From Planctomycetota bacterium (lineage in GTDB: Bacteria > Planctomycetota > Planctomycetia > Pirellulales > Lacipirellulaceae): a stretch of DNA of 12,102 nt. How positions within the stretch are numbered: position 1 is the first letter of the stretch; every line of letters starts with the position of its first letter. Below, piece by piece: positions 6,702 through 12,102 of the stretch. The position numbers were made by a program, and so were the translations under genes. The notes below the pieces were generated by a model, which saw only the letters and a program-made list of their open reading frames with translations, did no database searches and was not told where the DNA came from. The stretch lies in NCBI GenBank assembly GCA_029259975.1, contig JAJDEE010000162.1:1-12102 (forward strand), given 5' to 3'.

Positions 6702-7691
6702 TTAGGGCACCGTGACGCGTTGCCAACTGCCGGGGGTGATCGTAAATTCTCCGCTCGGGGTTTCGGTGGTGTAAGTGCCTCTTACGCGGTAGTAGAGGGA
6801 CTGCGTAGAATGTGCGGTCCAACTGCCTCCCGAGCTTTTCAGCATATGTGTGCCAGACGTTGCGACGCCAGAAGATTCATAATCTAAGTCGGATGCTGGC
6901 GAAGATATCGTCGTGAGCGTTAGGCAAAGACCGACCGCCGGGTTGAGATCGGTAGCATTGAGGAAGGAAAATACGTGCCAAACGCCAGCGGAAGTTGGCA
7001 AAGACGATTCTGGCACGGCGATGGTTTCAATTAGTGTTCCAGGTTTTAACGATCCATCTGGCAAGTACAAACGTGCATCAAGGGTGCTGTTGGTAGCACC
7101 ATTTTTAGCCATCTGTACTTCAATACTCGTGACTGTCCAACTGGTGGCTTCGGCAGGCAGGTTGGGAAGGAAGTATTGACCAATCCAGCTAGAATTATTA
7201 ATTGTTGTTGTTGCCCAGTTGTTCGACCCAGGATTGAAATTTCTAAGGGAGGGCGGTGACACTTGCTGCGAGGTGGTCGCGCTCGCCTGGTAGTTCACGC
7301 TATAAACAAACGTGGCTCTACCAATTCGACCGATGCCTTGGATTTCTACCGGCTCGGTCGCGTCGTCGGCTAAGTCGTTGTCGGCGTTGTCGAGGAAACG
7401 AAAGATAATGTTTTCTGTGAGGCCCAGAGGATTTCTGGTGTTGACCGCGCCATGCGTGTAGTTGGTCCGCCAGCTGGAGTCGAAGTCAATCGCACACAAA
7501 GCGAACTCAACGCCGGAGTAAGCGAGCTGCCTCGCGTACGCTCGATCGTTGTGGGCATTCGCACTACGAAGCTCTAGCCTAGATAAGTGTACCGCCGTGA
7601 ATCCAATCAGCGAGACTAACATCGCTGTTCCAGACACGGCGATATAGACAGAGCCTGGTCGCTTAGATTTTTGTTTGAGCCGCTCATTCAT
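6702..7691 (-). CDS. GspK/PilX-like minor pseudopilin with jelly-roll (choice-of-anchor-like) domain
   Basis: 329 residues from the ATG at 7691; a TTG one codon earlier is a less likely start. The ATG shares its A with the TGA of the upstream gene (TGATG), so translation is probably coupled. The N-terminus has basic residues, a probable prepilin peptidase site Gly13|Ser14, then a hydrophobic helix to about 35. Position +5 is Ala, not Glu, as in GspK-type tip pseudopilins. RQLAYSGVEFAL (64-75) matches the helix of PilX/GspK proteins, and a strand-rich segment follows (IGRIGRATFVYSV). Residues about 157-308 form a beta-rich domain (WIGQYFLPNLP, ARLYLPDGSLKPGTLI, VWHVFSF) resembling choice-of-anchor or jelly-roll modules. 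The chain then ends in a GSWQRV tail, as if the domain were inserted. Predicted role: last-added tip subunit of a type II secretion or type IV pilus-like fibre. Confidence 0.75.
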   Translation of the reverse strand: MNERLKQKSKRPGSVYIAVSGTAMLVSLIGFTAVHLSRLELRSANAHNDRAYARQLAYSGVEFALCAIDFDSSWRTNYTHGAVNTRNPLGLTENIIFRFLDNADNDLADDATEPVEIQGIGRIGRATFVYSVNYQASATTSQQVSPPSLRNFNPGSNNWATTTINNSSWIGQYFLPNLPAEATSWTVTSIEVQMAKNGATNSTLDARLYLPDGSLKPGTLIETIAVPESSLPTSAGVWHVFSFLNATDLNPAVGLCLTLTTISSPASDLDYESSGVATSGTHMLKSSGGSWTAHSTQSLYYRVRGTYTTETPSGEFTITPGSWQRVTVP

Positions 7692-8320
7692 CAATTGGGA
7701 TCCTCGACGTGGTTGAGCAAGTTGGTGGTCCCGATCGCTGCGGAAGCAGACCCTATGGACAGGGTCGCCTCGATCTGTGTGACAACGGTTTTGTCAACCG
7801 TCGGTGGCTGTTCAAGTGAACCATCGCGAGAGCGCCAGCCATGCCGCTTAGTTACTGCGCCATCAGGTGCGGTTACGGTCACGATGATGTGTTTGAGGCC
7901 CGTTTCCATGAACCACCAACTCCCGTTCAATCGCTCTGCCCAGCTCACGCTGGATGATCGAGTCCACCCAGGGTACTCGCTAATTGCGTTGCCGTTGCGG
8001 GTCTCAATCTGAGCAGACGACCAGCCTTCGTAGTCATCGACGTCGTCAAAATCGGCACGATCGCCACTCGACTCGCCAGAGTCATTTCCTAACGAGCTAC
8101 CACCGTCTTCGGGATCTTCGTAGGGCATCGACATAATCTCGGCCAGCAGCATATCAGCGAGCCGTGGACCGTCGATGAGATCATTAGCGGCTGTTTGCGA
8201 ACGAACCGACGCCCCCAACATCTCAAGCGATCCGACCACGACCGTCCCGACCAATAGCGACGAGACGACCACCTCGACGAGCGAGAGACCTCTGCGGTTG
8301 TTGTTTCGTGGGTGATACAT
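7691..8320 (-). CDS. GspI/PilV-like minor pseudopilin
   Basis: 209 residues. The N-terminus is a class III type IV prepilin signal: NNNRRG followed by LSLVEVVVS, with cleavage after Gly11 and the conserved Glu at position +5 (residue 16), which directs subunit packing. The hydrophobic helix runs to about 30. ADMLLAEIMSMPYEDP (55-70) is the segment typical of GspI/PilV-like planctomycete proteins. Residues 68-97 are very acidic and Gly/Ser-rich, including DFDDVDDYEGW at 90-100; a calcium-binding or flexible loop is possible but unproven. The C-terminal part (143-190) is strand-rich (HIIVTVTAPDG) as in pseudopilin beta sheets. It lies 14 bases after the GspJ-like gene and overlaps the GspK-like start, so it belongs to the same operon. 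No clear Shine-Dalgarno site is seen. The assignment to GspI rather than another minor pseudopilin is by position and length. Confidence 0.8.
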   Translation of the reverse strand: MYHPRNNNRRGLSLVEVVVSSLLVGTVVVGSLEMLGASVRSQTAANDLIDGPRLADMLLAEIMSMPYEDPEDGGSSLGNDSGESSGDRADFDDVDDYEGWSSAQIETRNGNAISEYPGWTRSSSVSWAERLNGSWWFMETGLKHIIVTVTAPDGAVTKRHGWRSRDGSLEQPPTVDKTVVTQIEATLSIGSASAAIGTTNLLNHVEDPN

Positions 8321-8334
8321 ACGCGAAGCTTGTG

Positions 8335-10074
8335 CTAAGGGGCAGGGGCGATGGAGATCGTGACGGTGCGATACTCTTCGCTACCGCCAAGGGTAAAGTT
8401 AGCCGTGCCAGTATTGCCAGCGGTGGTTTGCATCACGAAGGCAGCAGCACCAGAAGACGAACCGGTGCCGTTGTTGCTTTCACCCGCCGTAATAGTCGTA
8501 TGACCCGTCATCCCGGCATCGCCGATCGTGATATCGTCGTCGTCAAAACCGCCAATCCGTAAGATCAGGCACCCATCAACCGTGGTAGTCACCGCCGGTG
8601 CGATGGGACTATTGGACGATCCCTCGCCCGTGGCTGTGGCGTGAATCGGACTGGCTGGGTCGTGTCCCGTAAATCGCATGATCCAGCCGTAGGCTTTTTC
8701 GCTGCCCGCCCAGGTGAAGTCGTAGCTGCTGCTTTCCGAGGCGGTGGCCAGTTTCCACCAAACGCCCAGTGTGGTGCTACTACTACCAGAAGCGACGACG
8801 ATTTCATTCCAGCCGGCGGGAGGCGATAGCGAACTTGCCTGATTGCCATCCGTCGCGACTGCGGCGATCAACAGATCGCCAGCCGCGTAGCCAGGCGGGA
8901 CGGCAATCGTGATGCTCGTAGTGTTGCTGGCTTGTTGGGCCTCGGTGAACTCTTCAAATTGAAGACTGGTTGCGTTTGCGGTATCGTCGCCCGCACCGGC
9001 GGCCCATTCGATAGCCCGTTGCATAATTGTCAAGCCATCGGTGTTGAGTGCGGTGACGTCAAAGCCACCTTCGCCCCACGGCAGTTGGCAGCGGCGTCCT
9101 GGGGCAGGGCTGCTGTCCGCCAGTTCGTCGTCCGCGTCAAGAATCAGCAGGTTAGGAAAGTTAAGCGCTGCGTCCACTTCCGCGATCGTGGCTGCATCGG
9201 GCGCGGTGGTCGAAGTCGTCCACTTCATGGCCTGCGACGTAGAAACGACCGCCAGATTGCCAGTTACGTACCCACTAGTGATGTAGTGAGTCGTGTTGAC
9301 AATATTAACCGTGGTGTTGTTCAAACTGGAACTTGAGAGACTGCTGTAGAAGCCCAGGTTTTCGGCGTTCACGAAGGACTCGGTCACGATACCGATCGTT
9401 GCGGCGTTGAGTTTTGATCCGATGGTCGCGCCATTGCATACGCCCGAGACATACACCACGTTGGCGTTAGCCAGCTCGGCGTCGATTTCTGCTTGGGCGG
9501 CTTGCTGCGAAATCACCGTCACGTCGTAGCCCCAGCCGGTCATTAGATCGATGCGAAGCTGCTCCGACGCGGTTGGCGTGCCCAGTCCACCATCGCCATC
9601 GGCGGCTTGTCCAGAAACAAACAGCACAATCGGGCGTGTCAAAACGCCATCCATCAGTCGCGTCATCCAAGCGAGCGAGAACGATTGAACATTTGCTGCA
9701 AGCGTGGTAGCCGCCCCGCCGTTGTAGACTTGTGTCAGTGGGTCGCCTGCGGTGCCCGCCCAGTTGTAGCGGATCGTTTCAGGCACGTCATCGCCAGTGC
9801 GATCAGGGACCGTCATCGTGACCGAGGTAGCGGTTAGTTCGCTGAGCGTAAGCGCTGATTGCAGGTCGCGATTGATCGTGGCTAAGGCAGTATTGGCAGT
9901 CCGCGTTTCGACTAACGATCCTGAACCGACGTCGAGCGATTGTGCAGCGATATAAAGCGACGACGACAGCCCGCCCATCAGCACCACAGCCGATGCCGAG
10001 GCGACCACTAGCTCGAGCAGGGTGTAGCCTGCTTTTAGTCGGTTTATTTCAGTTCTTTGGGCGTTTCTATTCAC
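8335..10074 (-). CDS. GspJ-like prepilin fused to ThuA-like and beta-sandwich extracellular domains
   Basis: 579 residues with a GTG start backed by a good ribosome binding site. The prepilin signal is KAG|YTLLELVVAS: cleavage after Gly16, Glu at position +5 (Glu21), hydrophobic helix to about 43, and a normal pseudopilin region to about 135 that includes TRTANTALATINRDLQSAL. GspJ-like pseudopilins are usually about 200 residues, so the rest is extra. Residues 147-360 form an alpha/beta domain: strand PIVLFVSG, helix, strand YDVTVIS, strand NVVYVSG, strand IGIVTES, then HYITSGYVTG and a last helix IMQRAIEWAAG. This resembles ThuA/class I amidotransferase-like domains found in secreted planctomycete proteins; no catalytic Cys-His pair is obvious. 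Residues 371-577 form a beta-sandwich beginning ITIAVPPGYAAGDLLIAAVA, then PPAGWNEI and YGWIMRFTGHDP. The product is predicted to sit in a pseudopilus with these domains exposed. There is no frameshift or internal stop, so the fusion is one continuous frame. Confidence 0.8.
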   Translation of the reverse strand: MNRNAQRTEINRLKAGYTLLELVVASASAVVLMGGLSSSLYIAAQSLDVGSGSLVETRTANTALATINRDLQSALTLSELTATSVTMTVPDRTGDDVPETIRYNWAGTAGDPLTQVYNGGAATTLAANVQSFSLAWMTRLMDGVLTRPIVLFVSGQAADGDGGLGTPTASEQLRIDLMTGWGYDVTVISQQAAQAEIDAELANANVVYVSGVCNGATIGSKLNAATIGIVTESFVNAENLGFYSSLSSSSLNNTTVNIVNTTHYITSGYVTGNLAVVSTSQAMKWTTSTTAPDAATIAEVDAALNFPNLLILDADDELADSSPAPGRRCQLPWGEGGFDVTALNTDGLTIMQRAIEWAAGAGDDTANATSLQFEEFTEAQQASNTTSITIAVPPGYAAGDLLIAAVATDGNQASSLSPPAGWNEIVVASGSSSTTLGVWWKLATASESSSYDFTWAGSEKAYGWIMRFTGHDPASPIHATATGEGSSNSPIAPAVTTTVDGCLILRIGGFDDDDITIGDAGMTGHTTITAGESNNGTGSSSGAAAFVMQTTAGNTGTANFTLGGSEEYRTVTISIAPAP

Positions 10075-10080
10075 GAAAAA

Positions 10081-10084
10081 CCTT
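10081..10084 (-). promoter_or_regulatory. Ribosome binding site deciding the GTG start of the GspJ-like gene
   Basis: On the minus strand the sequence reads TAG-TAAGG-TTTTTC-GTG. AAGG lies six bases before the GTG at 10074 and directly follows the stop codon of the GspH-like gene. This spacing, and the position of the prepilin signal 16 codons in, support the GTG start. Confidence 0.6.
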
Positions 10085-10085
10085 A

Positions 10086-10547
10086 CTACCTCGTCGCTGT
10101 GCCGTCGGCGGCTAGGCTAACTGTTAGTTGCACGCTGCCAGACTGCACGACGACAGTACCAATATCATCGGGACGTCCGTACATGTCGAAAACTACTTCG
10201 TCATCCCCTCCAAACGAGGCACTAACGAGTACCGAGGAAAATGGATCGTCCACCAATTCAACGATGTAGGTGTTGGCTGAATTACCTAGGTCCGTCACAT
10301 CGGACAGCGTGTAACGATTGTTGCTTGTGTCGAATTGCACGGCACGATTGGCACTATTTCGCTGCGCTTCAGAGCGGGCATAGTGCAAGTCGGCCACAAT
10401 CCTCTGCGCCGCTAAAGTCGCTCGACGACGAGCGAGTGCTGTCACATAGGTTGGCGCAGCGATCGCAGTAAGAATACCCATCACGAGCATCGCGATGGTC
10501 ATCTCCATAAATGAAAAACCGCTTCGGCGGTGAGGAATGACTTGCAT
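10086..10547 (-). CDS. GspH/FimT-like minor pseudopilin
   Basis: 153 residues from the ATG at 10547. The open frame extends further upstream, but that part overlaps the HD-GYP coding sequence and looks unlike protein; the ATG is preceded by GGAAA at good distance and starts right at the prepilin signal. The signal is PHRRSG|FSFMEMTIAM, with cleavage after Gly10 and Glu at position +5 (residue 15), followed by a hydrophobic helix with GILTAIAAP. AAQRIVADLHYARSEAQRN (about 45-63) and then the strand AVQFD are the signature of the GspH/FimT domain. The C-terminal part is strand-rich (EVVFDMYGRPDD, SVQLTVSLAADG). In type II secretion GspH links the pseudopilus shaft to the tip complex. It begins 16 bases after the HD-GYP stop and ends 11 bases before the GspJ-like GTG, so it is the first pseudopilin of the operon. 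Confidence 0.85.
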   Translation of the reverse strand: MQVIPHRRSGFSFMEMTIAMLVMGILTAIAAPTYVTALARRRATLAAQRIVADLHYARSEAQRNSANRAVQFDTSNNRYTLSDVTDLGNSANTYIVELVDDPFSSVLVSASFGGDDEVVFDMYGRPDDIGTVVVQSGSVQLTVSLAADGTATR

Positions 10548-10551
10548 CGTA

Positions 10552-10557
10552 TTTCCA
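10552..10557 (-). promoter_or_regulatory. Ribosome binding site of the GspH-like gene
   Basis: The minus strand reads TGGAAA at this site and then TACG before the ATG at 10547, so GGA lies six bases from the start. It sits in the 16-base gap after the HD-GYP stop codon and favours this ATG over longer upstream starts. Confidence 0.5.
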
Positions 10558-10563
10558 TCAAAT

Positions 10564-12102
10564 TCAGAGGGCTGGCGAGCTTGCAGGCGTTGGCACACGA
10601 CTCGTTTTTTCGCGGGGCTGATACTGTTCGCGAATGTTGATGATTTCTGGCTCGATAGCGAGGAAAGCCTCGATTGCATCAGAATCCCACTGCGTGCCAG
10701 ACCCGTCGCGGAGGATGCTGATCGCTTTCTCATGCGGCATCCCCGTGCGGTAAGCACGATCGCTGGTCATCGCATCATAAGCATCGGCCACCGCCAACAC
10801 CCGCCCGTCGAGTGGAATATCCTGGTCAGCAAGCCCATCGGGATAGCCCTTGCCATCAATACGTTCGTGGTGATGCAGGACGCCGGGCAGCACGTAGCTG
10901 AGCTGCTGTAGCCCGTGCAGGATTTTCCAACCTTCGTCTGGATGACGCTGGATTTCGGCAAATTCTTCGTTGGTCAGGCGGCCGGGCTTGTTGAGAATCG
11001 CATCGTTGATGGCGATTTTGCCCACGTCGTGTAGCAGACCGGTCAAGTATAGCAATTCGCAAGCTTCTTTGCTGTAGCCGACCTGCTCGGCTAATCGTTT
11101 TGCGTACAGCGCCACGCGCTCGCTATGACCACAAGTGTAGAGGTCTTTGGCTTCAACCGCAGAAACCAGTGTCCTAACAACGTTGACCAGGAGCATCTCT
11201 CGTTCTTGGAACAAAGAGAGATTGTTTGCGTGCGAAGCAGTCATCGCCGCGGCTGTCGATAGCAGTGACGCTTCGCTGGTGCCAAATTCATGCTGATTGA
11301 GCCGCCATTCTGGAAAATCAGCAGCTTTGTCTTTGTATTCAGCCAGACGATTGATCGCCACAAACCAGCCGATCGGAGCCTCAGGCTCGCCGACGGGCAC
11401 GATTATGAAATCTCTCACGCCAGGAAATGCTTGTCCTGGAGTGGTGGAATCGCAATTATTCTTGATCACTGGCTGCTGTGCGCCCAAGCTTTGATAGTAT
11501 TCTACCAGTAGCCTTGCTGTCGCCGGATCTTGGGGTGTTCTCTCGATTTCGTCTGTTTGCCAGGAAGCTAAGACTTGGTGCTCGTCTTCGAATGCGAGAA
11601 CTAGATGCAGCTTTTCTGCGTGTGCCGATTTTCCCAAATCGGGCAAGGAAACCTTGACCAACTGTTCGAGCGTGTGTGTGCTATCGCCGAGGCCAAGACG
11701 CTCGGCCATCGCACGCAGGAAAGTTAGCTCCTCAAAGTCGTCGCAGACCTGCTTTAAGAAGAAATCGTTCTCTTCACGCAAGCGAGACATCTCCTCCTGC
11801 TGACAAAAAAAGCGACTACTAATGTTCGCCAAGCCGACGAACACGTCAGGACTATCCGTCAGTACTGTGGCAATCGCTACAGACTGACTTCCCAAAGGAA
11901 TCGCCACCAGGTATTGCGATGGCGATTGCAGAAGTGCTAGCGACTTGCCATTGCGTGTAACCTTATCAAGCAGCTCGATCAGTTCGAGTGACGAAGTCTC
12001 GTTGTGATCAAAATTAGCTTGATTCGATGTTGTTTCTTGTCTAGCCCAACCCTCGATTGTGCTCAGCATCCACAGTTCTATCGATTGCCCGAGGGCCTCC
12101 TC
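10564..12102 (-). CDS. GAF-like/HD-GYP c-di-GMP phosphodiesterase (5' end outside window)
   Basis: At least 501 residues from an ATG at 12069, but the frame stays open for 11 more codons to the window edge and still looks coding (EEALGQSIELW), so the true start may lie outside. Residues numbered from that ATG: about 85-120 is probably coiled coil, 120-285 resembles a GAF-type sensor domain, and 295-480 is a canonical HD-GYP domain. Key residues are His315, His347-Asp348 (HDVGK), His376, His400-His401 in LHHHERIDGKGYP with the GYP at 408-410, and Asp429 in VADAYDAM; together they form the metal centre that hydrolyses c-di-GMP to pGpG and GMP. All expected ligands are present, so it should be active. 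No membrane segment is seen, so it is probably cytosolic. It heads the pseudopilin operon, with a gap of only 16 bases to the next gene, which suggests joint expression and a link between c-di-GMP level and fibre assembly or secretion. Confidence 0.93.
   Translation of the reverse strand, partial: EEALGQSIELWMLSTIEGWARQETTSNQANFDHNETSSLELIELLDKVTRNGKSLALLQSPSQYLVAIPLGSQSVAIATVLTDSPDVFVGLANISSRFFCQQEEMSRLREENDFFLKQVCDDFEELTFLRAMAERLGLGDSTHTLEQLVKVSLPDLGKSAHAEKLHLVLAFEDEHQVLASWQTDEIERTPQDPATARLLVEYYQSLGAQQPVIKNNCDSTTPGQAFPGVRDFIIVPVGEPEAPIGWFVAINRLAEYKDKAADFPEWRLNQHEFGTSEASLLSTAAAMTASHANNLSLFQEREMLLVNVVRTLVSAVEAKDLYTCGHSERVALYAKRLAEQVGYSKEACELLYLTGLLHDVGKIAINDAILNKPGRLTNEEFAEIQRHPDEGWKILHGLQQLSYVLPGVLHHHERIDGKGYPDGLADQDIPLDGRVLAVADAYDAMTSDRAYRTGMPHEKAISILRDGSGTQWDSDAIEAFLAIEPEIINIREQYQPREKTSRVPTPASSPAL

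Noticed and set aside
10548..10757. Upstream extension of the GspH-like reading frame by 70 codons
   Set aside because: The extension lies inside the HD-GYP coding region, is rich in Arg and Ser without a fold signature, and would put a long tail before the prepilin signal. The ATG at 10547 has its own ribosome binding site.
1..12102. CRISPR arrays, tRNA or rRNA genes, insertion sequences, integrase or toxin-antitoxin genes
   Set aside because: I looked for regularly spaced repeats, cloverleaf-like segments and mobile-element proteins on both strands and saw none; the coding regions account for nearly all of the window.

Overview
This window most likely comes from a planctomycete of the order Pirellulales, perhaps close to the Lacipirellulaceae. 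That placement is an inference from gene content: three consecutive genes end in PEP-CTERM sorting tails, two of them carry an EF-hand-like, dockerin-type spacer just before the tail, a Tat-exported Gfo/Idh/MocA oxidoreductase is present, and there is a pseudopilin gene row of a planctomycetal kind. Shine-Dalgarno sites are patchy and GTG starts occur, which fits the group.

The left third (1-2997, + strand) is a PEP-CTERM block. It starts with the last 20 codons of an exported protein. A Spherulin-4/GH135-like predicted glycosidase (180-1265) follows, and 28 bases later a DUF4874/DUF4832 protein (1294-2997). Both full genes encode a signal peptide, a catalytic-looking domain, a short DxDxDxD module, PEP, a hydrophobic stretch and a basic end. 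They are probably one operon for secreted, cell-surface-sorted proteins that act on an extracellular polysaccharide. After a 445-base gap comes a Tat-signal Gfo/Idh/MocA oxidoreductase (3443-4906, + strand).

Everything to the right is on the minus strand. Read in transcription order from the right edge: an HD-GYP c-di-GMP phosphodiesterase (open at the window edge), then a tight row of four minor pseudopilin genes (GspH/FimT-like, GspJ-like, GspI-like, GspK-like; gaps of 16 and 11 bases, then 14, then an overlapping TGATG), then about 300 bases with one possible terminator, then a membrane-bound diguanylate cyclase with a duplicated catalytic unit. So a c-di-GMP-degrading enzyme sits at the head of the pseudopilin operon and a c-di-GMP-making enzyme lies just downstream on the same strand.

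The most unusual features are in the pseudopilins and the cyclase. The GspJ-like protein has 579 residues: a normal type IV prepilin start is fused to a ThuA/class I amidotransferase-like alpha/beta domain and then to a beta-sandwich. The GspK-like protein carries a jelly-roll, choice-of-anchor-like domain. Together they look like pilus-tip pseudopilins that display large extracellular domains. The cyclase has one intact GGEEF domain and a second domain that lost GGDEF but kept the RxxD inhibitory-site motif; each domain ends in the same CxHxHx4C signature. No tRNA, rRNA, CRISPR array, insertion sequence or integrase was seen.
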